Notes: generated by a model from the sequence alone, not told the origin. Positions 36,401 to 44,060 are shown, counted from the first letter of the stretch. The stretch is 64,000 nucleotides of DNA from Zunongwangia atlantica 22II14-10F7 (GCF_002094855.1 NZ_ARYN01000014.1:1-64000); one strand, 5' to 3'. Program-made: numbers and translations.

Positions 36401-37615
36401 GGATTTACTTTTGGTATGCAGGATGAAATTAGGTACGAAGCAGCAAGACGAGGTTGGTTAACTTTGTATCAAAATTTTAATCAGCAATTCACTACTACCG
36501 AAAATGAAGAACTAAGTGTGCAGGGGTCTGTAGATTTGCTTCCAGATCTTACCATCGATATCACAGGGCGAAAACTTTATTCTGAAACTTTTTCTGAAAA
36601 CTTTCAGGTAGACGCTCAAAGTCTGCAATATCAATCTTTAACTCCGTATACTTTTGGGAACTTTAATATTTCTACGATTTTAATTAAAACTGCATTTAAT
36701 CAAAGTGACGAGCAATCTTCAGCAACTTTTCAGCAGTTTAGAGCCAATAGAATTGAAGTAGCCAGAAGATTGGCGGCAGAGCGTGGTTTAGATCCTAATA
36801 ATGTAGATGAAAGTGGATATCCTGTTGGTTTGGGAAGATCTAATCAGGCTGTTCTATTGCCGGCGTTTTTAGCTGCATATACAGGAACTTCTGTAGATAA
36901 TGTGAAACTTGGAGCCTTTAGAGATGTTCCGCTGCCAAACTGGAATATAAAGTATACTGGTTTGATGAGATTGGAGTTTTTTAAACGTAATTTTAGAAGG
37001 ATTTCTCTTTCCCATGGTTATCAGTCTAATTACACAATTAATCAGTTTCAAACTAATTTAGATTATGATGCTGAAAATCCTTTTGAAACCAATCAGGCCG
37101 GAGATTATAAAAATCCAACATTATTTTCGAATATCGTATTGTCTGAATTATTTACACCATTGCTTCAGGTAGATTTAGAAACTACAAATAATATTCAGCT
37201 TTTAGGAAGATTAGAGAAAGACAGGCAGCTATCCCTTAGTTTCGATAATAATATACTAACAGAAATTAGTGGTAATCAATACACTTTGGGAATGGGATAT
37301 CGATTAAAAGATATGAAAATTGTAACAGCTTTAGGTGGTCGTCGTAGAGTGTTAAGTAGTGATCTTAATTTTAAGGCCGATGTTTCCTATCGTAGAAATA
37401 AAACTATTGTTAGATATTTAGATTTGTCAAATAATCAGGTAATAGCAGGGCAGGATATCTGGTCTATAAATTTTGTGACAGATTATGCGATCACTAAAAA
37501 CCTTACTGCATTGTTTTATTATGAGCATACCTTCTCTGAATATGCTGTTTCTACAGCATTTCCGCAAACAACGATTAGGTCTGGTATCACTTTAAGATAT
37601 AATTTTGGAAATTAA
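30431..37615 (+). CDS. sprA: Type IX secretion outer-membrane translocon SprA
   Basis: 2394 residues from a TTG start, with a signal peptide (about 1-30, LLLLISFNLSA-Q). Length, the early NIDIFPQGSVAMDLGI region and the repeated strand-turn patterns fit SprA (Sov in Porphyromonas). In F. johnsoniae this is a giant single-chain beta-barrel that forms the pore of the type IX secretion system. SprA is needed for secretion of gliding adhesins and enzymes with the conserved C-terminal signal. Its final residues (SGITLRYNFGN) form a barrel-end strand with an aromatic near the C-terminus. It follows ruvA by 5 bp and precedes gcvH, which has its own promoter. Confidence 0.95.
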   Translation: MRNNYLRLLTSVRFPSSLVLLLLISFNLSAQEEEEEETQQDTTQTSTFGSIAMPDPGSIQSKYEYDPVLDLYFYKKTLGETNIGLPLVLSPKEYEELVIKEEMKRYFRLKNEALTGRSDDADALQRDLLPDYYVDSDFFQSIFGGTNIDIFPQGSVAMDLGILYTKQDNPAYSPRNRSNFTFDFDQRIQLSLLGQVGTRLGITANYDTESTFDFQNQLKLEYTPSEDDIIQKIEVGNVNMPLNNTLIQGAQSLFGFKTQLQFGKTRITGVFSEQNSERRTVNVEGGAAVEEYEKFALDYDQDRHFFLAHYFRDNYNEFIADYPFVRSGIQIKRIQVWITNRTNNVQNLTDTRNIVAIQDIGESPVDGNIGLDNVPPGFFNQAPGAFPDNGNNDFNPVGINGNAPSILTSAIRDISTVESGFGNVQVSEGIDYVKLENARQLSPNEYRLNQDLGYITLNQRLSNDEVLAVAFQYTVNGQVYQVGEFANDGVNATGDESQQQEGQTDARVSQNLVVKMLKSTVTNVNEPVWDLMMKNIYSLGAYDLDPNDFRLNLLYTDPQPLNYIRAAENSTVPLPEDVQETPLLRVFNLDNLNTNNDPINGGDGFFDFVPGFTIDVQNGLVIFTSVEPFGEYLFDKLDNTPNNNQEIYSEPSTWNDNQEKYVFRSLYRTTKTQAEQEDADKNKFQLKGRYKSSNFEGIPIGFNVPQGSVTVTAGGRTLQEGVDYVVNYDLGRVQILDEALLASETPIQVNTESNALFGQQSKRFTGINVEHQFNEDFIVAGTFLNLRERPLTQKANYSYEPINNTILGFNFNYTKEVPFLTRLVNKLPNIDTDVKSNLSVRGEFAYLIPGAPAVNDFDGKATSYIDDFEAAQTSIDISTPLSWELSSVPIGFGGELANGDLSVGDRRAKLAWYTIDPVFYSNSRPDGITDSDLSSYATRRVTVDEIFPNTDVIQGQAQVIYTMDVAYYPEERGPYNYNSAAAGGNTLPNPANNFGGMMRGINTTNFEQSNVEYIQFWVMDPFIYQDDPDNINNDGKIVFNLGNISEDVLKDGRKQYENGLPEDGSDLNTTETAFGKVPSDQSLVYAFSSEGEARLNQDVGYDGLGDVEEAQKFPQFGNLPDPSADNYEYFLNVDGGIRERYRNYNGVDGNSPDNSGDNNRGNTTLPTTEDVNRDNTMNTINSYFQYEVPFFEGMNSENNEYVSDTKELNVTLRNGQTQRVRWVQFKVPIFEPTDAIGGIADYRSIRFMRMFLTEFQNPTLLRFGTMELVRGDYRRYNGDLNEEGNLPVSSDALFEVTAVNIEENENREPIPYVLPPGVIREELYQNNTNIRQNEQSLAMRVCGLEPQDARAVYKNFQVDMRQYKNLEMFLHAEGFQGQTDPDDGDMVAFVRIGTDFTDNFYQIEIPLSITAAGSVSPTDIWPELNRLNLPLELLQQVKTAVLGDPSYNTTRLNFFDENLEPRNPEDEYEPGRLRLGVKGNPSFGNIRLIMLGVKNGTPRAGLQDVCGEVWFNELRLSDLDNEGGWAGVLNIDTNLADFATFSATGRKSTVGFGTLDQGPNQRSREDAEQYDFVTNINMGQLLPEKWGIKVPVNYSRGEEVITPKYDQEFLDIELDTRLASITDPQERDRVKKQSQTYTKRESINLIGLRKERTGESKPQPYDVENFAFSGSYNQVDYRDFEIEESLDQNVRTGATYEFNFAPKKVEPFKNIAALDSSQYFSLIKDFNLNLLPSNINASANYFRQYTQQQFRSLELSDDDIGIPTLYQRNFLFDWEYGINYNLTNALNFSFNASNNRIIRNYIDEDGNANDEIGVFDDYFNVGEPNYHYQSIQVNYELPLNKLPVFEFLKTSYSYTGDFQWQRGSRIYQNLEGVPDIGNSVQNSSTHQLTANMDLQKLYNYVGLRKKESKRGTSIAERSMGVPTLEPSGEQTQEKPARRRSSASGNKALNTVIDVVTAVKRLQVNYRNTQGTFLPGYTRSIGFMGTLKPSAGFTFGMQDEIRYEAARRGWLTLYQNFNQQFTTTENEELSVQGSVDLLPDLTIDITGRKLYSETFSENFQVDAQSLQYQSLTPYTFGNFNISTILIKTAFNQSDEQSSATFQQFRANRIEVARRLAAERGLDPNNVDESGYPVGLGRSNQAVLLPAFLAAYTGTSVDNVKLGAFRDVPLPNWNIKYTGLMRLEFFKRNFRRISLSHGYQSNYTINQFQTNLDYDAENPFETNQAGDYKNPTLFSNIVLSELFTPLLQVDLETTNNIQLLGRLEKDRQLSLSFDNNILTEISGNQYTLGMGYRLKDMKIVTALGGRRRVLSSDLNFKADVSYRRNKTIVRYLDLSNNQVIAGQDIWSINFVTDYAITKNLTALFYYEHTFSEYAVSTAFPQTTIRSGITLRYNFGN

Positions 37616-37626
37616 TGCCGCCCTAT

Positions 37627-37656
37627 TTGAACAATTACCCGAAAAAATTAACTTTG
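37627..37656 (+). promoter_or_regulatory. Complete Bacteroidetes promoter for gcvH
   Basis: TTG at 37627-37629 and TAACTTTG at 37649-37656 are separated by exactly 19 bases, the consensus TTG-N19-TAnnTTTG of the primary sigma factor in this phylum. The ATG is 21 bases downstream of the box. Confidence 0.8.
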
Positions 37657-37676
37657 TCGCTATATAAAACATAACT

Positions 37677-38057
37677 ATGAATATTCCAGAGGATTTAAAG
37701 TACACCAGAGACCACGAGTGGGTTAAAATTGATGGCGACATCGCAACTGTAGGAATTACAGATTTTGCACAGGGTGAATTAGGAGATATTGTTTACGTAG
37801 AGGTAGAATCTGTAGACGAGTCTCTAAACCGTGAAGATGTTTTTGGTACGGTAGAAGCTGTTAAAACAGTTTCAGACCTTTATTTGCCATTAACAGGAGA
37901 GATTATTGAATTTAACGATAGTCTTGAAGACGAGCCTGAAAAAGTAAATAATGCACCATACACTGATGGGTGGATGATTAAAATTAAATTTGCTGAAATC
38001 GCTGAGCTGGAAGATCTTCTTACCGCACAGGAATATAAAGAAATCATCGGTGGTTAA
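37677..38057 (+). CDS. gcvH: Glycine cleavage system H protein
   Basis: 126 residues. The lipoyl-lysine is K63 in FGTVEAVKTVSDLY, the canonical context. The start MNIPEDLKYTRDHEWVKIDG and the C-terminal region (PYTDGWMIKIKF) are typical. GcvH carries the aminomethyl group between the P, T and L proteins and is also a lipoate donor. None of the other gcv genes is in this window. It overlaps the VanZ-like gene by 8 bp. Confidence 0.97.
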   Translation: MNIPEDLKYTRDHEWVKIDGDIATVGITDFAQGELGDIVYVEVESVDESLNREDVFGTVEAVKTVSDLYLPLTGEIIEFNDSLEDEPEKVNNAPYTDGWMIKIKFAEIAELEDLLTAQEYKEIIGG

Positions 38058-38436
38058 ACTTGCCTTTTCTCTGGCAGGTCTATATACGGCTACGCTAACT
38101 TTTTTCTCACTGTATAAAATTACACCTGAAATTACGGTGGGTGATTTTAGTCTAGGAGATAAAGTTTTGCATACTTCGGCTTATTTTGTTTTATTTTTAG
38201 TCTGGAAAATCTCATTCTTTCTTAAAGCTGAAAATAATTTATCGTATAAGTCTACAATTTTAAAAATAAGTGTTGCTTGCACCGGTTTTGGTATGCTAAT
38301 TGAGGTCTTACAAGGAACGCTTACCAGTTATAGACAGCCAGATTGGTTGGATGTAATTGCGAATTCAACCGGTGTTTTAACAGCATCGATACTTTTTTTA
38401 ATCTTTAAGAGGACACTCGAAAAGGTTAAATATTAA
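38050..38436 (+). CDS. VanZ-like small membrane protein
   Basis: 128 residues from a GTG at 38050, which overlaps the gcvH stop by 8 bp; the frame is open further upstream inside gcvH, but those starts are unlikely. Three or four transmembrane helices are visible. The VanZ-family landmarks are LGDKVLHTSAYFVLFLVW (helix with an Asp-Lys-x2-His) and the IEVLQGTLTSYRQPDWLDVIANSTG block. VanZ proteins are named for teicoplanin resistance, but most members have no known role. Its place after gcvH is common in flavobacteria, as far as I recall. Confidence 0.82.
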   Translation: MVKLAFSLAGLYTATLTFFSLYKITPEITVGDFSLGDKVLHTSAYFVLFLVWKISFFLKAENNLSYKSTILKISVACTGFGMLIEVLQGTLTSYRQPDWLDVIANSTGVLTASILFLIFKRTLEKVKY

Positions 38437-38498
38437 TATTTATTTAATTTTTTGGAAAAAATATTTATTTTAGCAAACCTTATTAATCATTAACCATT

Positions 38499-39221
38499 AT
38501 GGAACCTAAGAAAAATCCGAAAGCAGATTTATCGAAAAGAAGCGTGTTGTTTCTTCAATTAGGTCTTATATTGGTTCTTTTTGTTACTTGGCAGGCTATT
38601 GAATGGAAGACTTATGAGAAGTCTGAAATTGATACCGGGATGGTGCAGATGGATCAATTAGACGACGAAGAAATTCCAATTACAGAAATGCAAAACACTC
38701 CACCGCCACCTCCACCGCCACCACCGGCGCCAGAGATTATCGAAGTTGTGGAGGATGAGGAAGAAGTAGAAGAAGATGAAATCGAATCTACTGAAACTAG
38801 CCTTGAAGATATCGTAGAGGTAGAGGAAGTTGTTGAAGCGCCTGTTGAAGAAGAGGTAGCAGACGTTCCTTTCGCGGTTATCGAGGATGTGCCAATTTTC
38901 CCTGGATGTGAAAATCTTAAAGATAACGACGAGCGTAAAGCTTGTATGAGTGAAAAGGTAATGAAATTTGTGCAAAAGGAATTTGATACAGATTTAGGAT
39001 CTGAACTTGGATTATCAGGTATTACTCGTGTAATTGTTCAGTTTAAGATTGATAAACAAGGGAAAATTACAGAGGTAAGAGCACGTGCTCCACACCCTAG
39101 ATTAGAGCAGGAAGCTGCTAGAGTGGTAAACAAATTACCTAAAATGCAACCAGGTAAGCAAAGAGGTAAGCCGGTAGGGGTTGTATACTCATTACCAATT
39201 ACATTCCAAATTCAAGACTAA
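38499..39221 (+). CDS. TonB-family energy transducer
   Basis: 240 residues. Cytoplasmic start (1-13), a transmembrane helix (14-33), then a periplasmic linker with nine prolines in a row (68-76) and a Glu/Val-rich stretch. The C-terminal domain (about 145-240) is a TonB domain: ITRVIVQFKIDKQGKITEVR followed by VVNKLPKMQPGKQRGKPVGV. Just before it is VPIFPGCENL, a motif frequent in Bacteroidetes TonB proteins. It transmits proton-motive force to TonB-dependent outer-membrane transporters. No ExbB or ExbD gene is adjacent. The next gene carries a related domain. Confidence 0.9.
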   Translation: MEPKKNPKADLSKRSVLFLQLGLILVLFVTWQAIEWKTYEKSEIDTGMVQMDQLDDEEIPITEMQNTPPPPPPPPPAPEIIEVVEDEEEVEEDEIESTETSLEDIVEVEEVVEAPVEEEVADVPFAVIEDVPIFPGCENLKDNDERKACMSEKVMKFVQKEFDTDLGSELGLSGITRVIVQFKIDKQGKITEVRARAPHPRLEQEAARVVNKLPKMQPGKQRGKPVGVVYSLPITFQIQD

Positions 39222-39244
39222 GGAAATTACAATTATACTTTTTA

Positions 39245-39273
39245 GAAATCCCGGCTTATGCCGGGATTTCTTA
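39245..39273 (+). terminator. Intrinsic terminator after the TonB-family gene
   Basis: GAAATCCCGGC (39245-39255) and GCCGGGATTTC (39260-39270) are perfect 11-bp arms around TTAT, followed by TTATTTT. It lies 24 bases after the TonB stop. Confidence 0.8.
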
Positions 39274-39296
39274 TTTTAGGATATATTTAAAAAGTG

Positions 39297-39304
39297 TATC
39301 TTTC
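39297..39304 (+). promoter_or_regulatory. Imperfect -7 box for the RemB-like gene
   Basis: TATCTTTC differs from TAnnTTTG at the last base. It is 25 bases before the ATG at 39329 and after the terminator of the previous gene. Confidence 0.35.
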
Positions 39305-39328
39305 GTGCCGAATATCTATTACTCTTGT

Positions 39329-41446
39329 ATGAAGTATTTTCTACTTCCCTTCGTTTTATTAGCTACTTTTTTTGTTCAGGCGCAGAATGCTGAAGTGTAT
39401 CCTATGTTTCCTGAATGTGAACCTGTAAGTTATGACGATTCTGAAATTTGTTTTAAAAATACCCTTGTTAATTTTATTGTAGATCATTTTGATATACCTT
39501 CTAATGTGATAACCAATGATTATACAGGAGAAATTGCAGTGGTTTTTGAAGTAACTAAAAATGGGGCTTTTAAATTGATGTATGTTAATGCCGCTTATGA
39601 TGAATTGAAAGCTGAGGTAGCCAGAGTTTTTGATTTACTTCCAGTAATAGAACCAGCAAAATATAATGCAGAGCCAACATATATGCAGTTTAGACTGCCT
39701 ATTAAAATTCCATTAGAAAGAAATCAAATTCAGGATTTAAAAGATAAATCACAAGATAATTCTGTTGCTCCAATAGTGAGTTCTAAAGAAAGTTTAGAAA
39801 ATAATGAATTAGTTGTCGCGTCTAATGAATACGATTCTATTCGGTCTAAATTATTTACAAATCCTCGTTATGAAAGTAGTATAAATATTCCTTTGTCTCA
39901 CGAATATTATTCCCGTTTCGATGCTGCTTTAAATAAAATAGGAACTAATAATCACACGGCTTCAAAACCACTTCTTTTTAAAGATGTGTCAAAGTATTAC
40001 GATCTAAAATCTGATGCTGAAAGACTTCATCAAAATCGCAAAACATTACTTGGTAGAAAAATTTGGAACGAACATACTATTAGATTTCAGAATGAAGATT
40101 ATTGGTTTACTTTCGATTTTGCTTTGGATCTTCAGTTGGGTAAAGATTTTGGAGATAGCAATGCAGATTTCACCTATAATAATACCAGAGCTGCAATATT
40201 TCAAGGAGGATTAGGTGAAAACCTTAATTTTTACACGGTGGTTTATGAAAACCAGGGAAGATTTGCAGGTTATTTTAATGATTGGGCTGAATTAATTAGG
40301 CCAGATGGTGGTGATCCTGCTATAATCCCGGGACGTGGTATTGCTAAACCTTTTGGGAGTGATGCTTATGATTATCCTGTAGCTGAAGGTTACTTGTCGT
40401 ATAGCCCTAGTAAGTACTTTAACATTCAGTTTGGGCATGGGAAGAATTTTATCGGGGATGGATATCGATCGTTGTTAGTAAGTGATGTCACTTCTCCCTA
40501 TCCATATTTTAAATTAAACACCACTTTTTGGAAGTTGAAATATACCAATACCTGGATGTCTATGCGAGATGTTAGGCCAGAGGTAACCGGGGATGGAAGC
40601 TTCAGGACTAAATATATGGCTAATCACTATTTAAGTTTAAATGTGAGCAAACGACTTAATATTGGTCTTTTTGAATCTGTAGTTTGGGAAAATGACAATA
40701 ATCGTGGTTTTGATATCAATTATTTAAACCCAGTTATTTTTTACAGGGCAATAGAATTTTCTACCGGTGCCAGGGGCGGTAATGCCTTAATAGGATTAAG
40801 CGGGAAATATAAAGTTAGTAACCAATTAAATGCTTATACCCAGATTATTATAGATGAGTTTTCTACCAGTGACGTTTTTGGAGGAGAACAAAGTTGGAAA
40901 AATAAATTAGGTTATCAATTAGGTTTAAAGTACTTCAATGCATTTAAAGTACCTAATCTTTTTCTTCAGTTAGAATATAATCAGGTGCGTCCTTATACCT
41001 ATTCTCATAATACCGAAGTGCTTAATTATGGGCATAATAATCAATCCCTTGCTCACTTATGGGGAGCTAATTTTAGAGAAATCATTGCTATTGCCAGATA
41101 TAAAAAGGATAGATGGTATGGTATGGGCAAATTAATTTATGGGAAAAGAGGATTCGATTACGATAACGACCCTTATTCTTATGGAGGTGATATTTACCGT
41201 AATTACGAAGATCGCCCTTTTGATAGTAATGTAGAAATTGGTCAGGGAAATACGGGAATTTCTTTCTTTGGTCAGGTAGAGGCCGGATATATTATAAATC
41301 CTGAAACCAACTTAAAACTCTACGGAAGTTTTATTTATCGTAATATGAATACGGAAGTAAATACGGCTAGTCACTTTGATACTTCTACCTCCTGGCTAAA
41401 TTTTGGTATTCGTACAGATATTTTTAATTGGTATTACGATTATTAA
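39329..41446 (+). CDS. RemB-like outer-membrane protein with N-terminal TonB-like domain
   Basis: 705 residues from the ATG at 39329; the frame continues to a GTG at 39305, but that overlaps the likely -7 box. A signal peptide (LLPFVLLATFFVQA-Q) is followed by a TonB-C-like domain (about 18-125). It shares with the preceding TonB protein the FP(G/E)CE motif and the strand pattern (AVVFEVTKNGAFKLMYVNAA, then VARVFDLLPVIEPAKYN). From about residue 225 the protein is a beta-barrel with Wzi-like features (YLSYSPSKYFNIQFGHGKNF). This resembles RemB, a protein linked to gliding in F. johnsoniae. The RemB call is by recollection of the family and is moderate. Confidence 0.62.
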   Translation: MKYFLLPFVLLATFFVQAQNAEVYPMFPECEPVSYDDSEICFKNTLVNFIVDHFDIPSNVITNDYTGEIAVVFEVTKNGAFKLMYVNAAYDELKAEVARVFDLLPVIEPAKYNAEPTYMQFRLPIKIPLERNQIQDLKDKSQDNSVAPIVSSKESLENNELVVASNEYDSIRSKLFTNPRYESSINIPLSHEYYSRFDAALNKIGTNNHTASKPLLFKDVSKYYDLKSDAERLHQNRKTLLGRKIWNEHTIRFQNEDYWFTFDFALDLQLGKDFGDSNADFTYNNTRAAIFQGGLGENLNFYTVVYENQGRFAGYFNDWAELIRPDGGDPAIIPGRGIAKPFGSDAYDYPVAEGYLSYSPSKYFNIQFGHGKNFIGDGYRSLLVSDVTSPYPYFKLNTTFWKLKYTNTWMSMRDVRPEVTGDGSFRTKYMANHYLSLNVSKRLNIGLFESVVWENDNNRGFDINYLNPVIFYRAIEFSTGARGGNALIGLSGKYKVSNQLNAYTQIIIDEFSTSDVFGGEQSWKNKLGYQLGLKYFNAFKVPNLFLQLEYNQVRPYTYSHNTEVLNYGHNNQSLAHLWGANFREIIAIARYKKDRWYGMGKLIYGKRGFDYDNDPYSYGGDIYRNYEDRPFDSNVEIGQGNTGISFFGQVEAGYIINPETNLKLYGSFIYRNMNTEVNTASHFDTSTSWLNFGIRTDIFNWYYDY

Positions 41447-41484
41447 GATAAAAGCAAGCTTTTAAAATTAACAATTGTACGGCC

Positions 41485-41514
41485 TTGTCAAAACCTAATT
41501 AAGGAGTATCTTTG
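41485..41514 (+). promoter_or_regulatory. Complete Bacteroidetes promoter for the cyoE-cox cluster
   Basis: TTG at 41485-41487 and TATCTTTG at 41507-41514 are separated by exactly 19 bases, the full consensus. The TTG start codon of the haem O synthase gene is 23 bases downstream. Confidence 0.8.
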
Positions 41515-41536
41515 CGCCAATTGTAAAAAATAATTT

Positions 41537-42439
41537 TTGAGTAGCGCACGCGTACATAGTTCTTCCCCTTCGTTATTATCAGATTTTAAGGAAATAACCA
41601 AAATGCGTTTGGCCATTAGTGTGGTGTTTTCTTCAGTTGCGGGTTATTTTTTAGGTGCAGAAACGGTAGATTTTGTGGTCGTGCTGCTATTAGCCATTGG
41701 GGGTTACTTTATGGTGGGAGCTTCTAATGCCTATAATCAAATCATAGAGAGAGATCTTGATGCTTTGATGGATAGAACAAAAAATCGTCCAGTTCCATCT
41801 GGTAGAATGTCTGTTACAACTGCTTTTATTATCGCAAGTGTTTTTACAGTTTTAGGTTTAGTGGTGCTTTATATTATTAACCCTAAAACAGCGATGTTTG
41901 GTGCTATTAGTATATTTCTTTACGTAAGTATTTATACACCCTTAAAAACAAAAACACCACTTTCTGTATTCGTAGGTGCCTTCCCGGGAGCTATCCCGTT
42001 TATGCTTGGTTGGGTGGCGGCATCAGGAGAATTTAGTATAGAGCCGGGTACTTTATTTATGATTCAGTTTTTCTGGCAATTTCCTCATTTTTGGGCAATT
42101 GGATGGTGGTTGTATGACGATTACAAAAAAGGAGGCTTCTTTATGTTGCCTACCGGGAAACGAGATAAAGGTACGGCAATCCAGGTAGTTTTATATGCTG
42201 TGTGGACTATATTGGTATCTTTAATTCCTGTTTTTGGAGTAACAGGAAGATTATATCTAACTCCGGTTTCAGGAGTGATTATATTATTGTTGGGCTTAGG
42301 AATGCTTTATTATGCAGTTAGGCTTTTTAAATTAAAAACTGCAGATGCTGCCAAAAAATTAATGTTGGCGAGTGTATCATATATTACCTTATTACAAATA
42401 GTTTACGTATTGGATAAATTTATTAGAGAATGGATTTAA
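41537..42439 (+). CDS. cyoE: Protohaem IX farnesyltransferase (haem O synthase)
   Basis: 300 residues from a TTG at 41537; the conserved LLSDFKEITKMRLA lies just inside, so a later ATG would cut into the family. The first Asp-rich prenyl-binding motif is NAYNQIIERDLDALMDRTKNRP within residues 60-90, and the second is the WWLYDDYKKGGFFMLP region. Nine helices are predicted by eye. CyoE/CtaB converts haem B to haem O, the precursor of haem A for the oxidase. It leads the cluster of oxidase subunits and assembly genes and overlaps the next gene by 10 bp. Confidence 0.94.
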   Translation: MSSARVHSSSPSLLSDFKEITKMRLAISVVFSSVAGYFLGAETVDFVVVLLLAIGGYFMVGASNAYNQIIERDLDALMDRTKNRPVPSGRMSVTTAFIIASVFTVLGLVVLYIINPKTAMFGAISIFLYVSIYTPLKTKTPLSVFVGAFPGAIPFMLGWVAASGEFSIEPGTLFMIQFFWQFPHFWAIGWWLYDDYKKGGFFMLPTGKRDKGTAIQVVLYAVWTILVSLIPVFGVTGRLYLTPVSGVIILLLGLGMLYYAVRLFKLKTADAAKKLMLASVSYITLLQIVYVLDKFIREWI

Positions 42440-43011
42440 CAAAAGGGAGCGAACAGGAAAGAAGAGATCGTGCCAAAAAAATGATGTTGTGGTTTGCTAT
42501 TATTAGCATGGGGATGATGTTTGCAGGTCTTACCAGTGCCTATGTAGTAAGTAAAACAAGACCAGACTGGCTTACAGAATTTGAATTGCCGCAATCTTTT
42601 ATGTGGAGTACTATTGTAATTATTATTAGTAGTATTACCATGTTTTTTGCAAAAAAGAATATTATATTAGGAAACAGAAAAAACGGTACGGCTTTTTTAC
42701 TGGGAACTTTAATTCTGGCAACACTTTTTGTAGTGTTTCAGTTTCAGGGCTTTGCAGATATTGTTGAGGCTGGTTATTATTTTACCGGAAGTGAAAGTAC
42801 AATCACCACAAGCTTTATTTATGTGTTGGTTTTAGCACACTTAGCCCACCTGGCGGCGGGTTTAATAGTACTTTTGGTGTTAATTTATAATCATTTTAAA
42901 CAACGGTACTACAAGGGGCAAACACTTGGATTAGAGCTTGGTGCAACATTTTGGCACTTCCTTGATGTACTGTGGGTTTACCTGTTTTTCTTTTTATATT
43001 TCTTTAGATAA
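42430..43011 (+). CDS. Haem-copper oxidase subunit III, short form
   Basis: 193 residues with five helices. The sequence lacks the first two helices of long subunit III and shows MMFAGLTSAYVVSKTRPDW at the start and TFWHFLDVLWVYLFFFLYF at the end, the usual family ends. It overlaps cyoE by 10 bp, so the two are coupled. A second, longer subunit III follows 36 bp later. Which one assembles with CoxA is unclear; both could. Confidence 0.88.
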   Translation: MDLTKGSEQERRDRAKKMMLWFAIISMGMMFAGLTSAYVVSKTRPDWLTEFELPQSFMWSTIVIIISSITMFFAKKNIILGNRKNGTAFLLGTLILATLFVVFQFQGFADIVEAGYYFTGSESTITTSFIYVLVLAHLAHLAAGLIVLLVLIYNHFKQRYYKGQTLGLELGATFWHFLDVLWVYLFFFLYFFR

Positions 43012-43021
43012 TAAAAAAGCG

Positions 43022-43029
43022 TATTTTTG
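43022..43029 (+). promoter_or_regulatory. Possible internal -7 box before the long subunit III gene
   Basis: TATTTTTG matches TAnnTTTG, 19 bases before the ATG at 43048. It may give an internal start within the cluster, or it may be chance in AT-rich DNA. Confidence 0.35.
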
Positions 43030-43047
43030 CGCTGCACTTAAAATTAA

Positions 43048-44040
43048 ATGACTTCTTCTATGGACGCTACTGTTGTTAGAACAGGCACCGAAGGTAAAAC
43101 TTGGGGCGGTGGTAACCAGCCACTTGGAGCCAGCTATGGTAAGTTGATGATGTGGTTTTTCATCCTTTCCGATGCACTTACATTTACAGGATTCTTATCT
43201 GCATATGGATTCTCAAGATTCAAGTTTATGGATTCTTGGCCAATTGCCGATGAAGTTTTTAATCACTTTCCTTTCTTACATGGGGTAGATGCACCAATGT
43301 ATTATGTTGCATTGATGACATTTATTCTTATTTTCTCTTCTGTAACTATGGTTTTGGCTGTAGATGCAGGTCACCAAATGAAACAGGGAAAAGTAACCAC
43401 CTATATGTTCTTAACTATTATAGGGGGGCTAATTTTCTTAGGTTCTCAGGCTTGGGAGTGGAGTAACTTTATTTCTGGTGAATATGGTGCTTTGAAAACA
43501 AAAGGAGGTAAAATTCTTCAATTTGTGGATGGAGAAGGTCATCGAGTAGCTTTAGAAGATATAGCTGTTATGCACGAAAGCGAACGTGCTACACACGAAA
43601 GTAATAAAGGTCTTTGGTTTGAAAGTGAATCTACTGTTTCAGAGTTCACTTTAGAAAGTATCAAAGAAGGTTTTGCTGCTAATGACGATCTTTATATTAG
43701 AACTTTAGATTTTAATGAAGAAGGAGAGAAAACAGTTCTTTCTAGAGCAGAATCACAAAATTGGTTAGATAATAATGCTGTTGGAGTTGTAGAAGGAGCT
43801 AATTTAACCGAGAATGAATATGGGCCACCATTATTCGCAGATTTCTTTTTCTTTATTACAGGTTTCCACGGTTTTCACGTAGCTTCTGGAGTAGTGATTA
43901 ATATCATTATTTTCTTCAACGTTATTTTAGGAACTTACGAGAGAAGAGGAAGCTATGAGATGGTAGAGAAGGTTGGTTTATACTGGCACTTTGTAGATTT
44001 AGTTTGGGTATTTGTATTCACTTTCTTTTACCTTGTTTAA
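43048..44040 (+). CDS. Haem-copper oxidase subunit III with large soluble insert
   Basis: 330 residues. The helices match subunit III: GKLMMWFFILSDALTFTGFL (31-50), the 85-105 and 116-136 helices, FADFFFFITGFHGFHV (263-278) and the end LYWHFVDLVWVFVFTFFYLV. Between the third helix (ending WEWSNFI, 142) and FADFFF lie about 115 hydrophilic residues (145-258), where the common family has about 15. The insert is acidic and has no cysteine. Such a loop should face the periplasm, or the opposite side if the topology differs, and could contact the act complex (inference). It is followed by subunit IV after 20 bp. Confidence 0.9.
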   Translation: MTSSMDATVVRTGTEGKTWGGGNQPLGASYGKLMMWFFILSDALTFTGFLSAYGFSRFKFMDSWPIADEVFNHFPFLHGVDAPMYYVALMTFILIFSSVTMVLAVDAGHQMKQGKVTTYMFLTIIGGLIFLGSQAWEWSNFISGEYGALKTKGGKILQFVDGEGHRVALEDIAVMHESERATHESNKGLWFESESTVSEFTLESIKEGFAANDDLYIRTLDFNEEGEKTVLSRAESQNWLDNNAVGVVEGANLTENEYGPPLFADFFFFITGFHGFHVASGVVINIIIFFNVILGTYERRGSYEMVEKVGLYWHFVDLVWVFVFTFFYLV

Positions 44041-44060
44041 TTTTTTGAATCTAAGAAATT

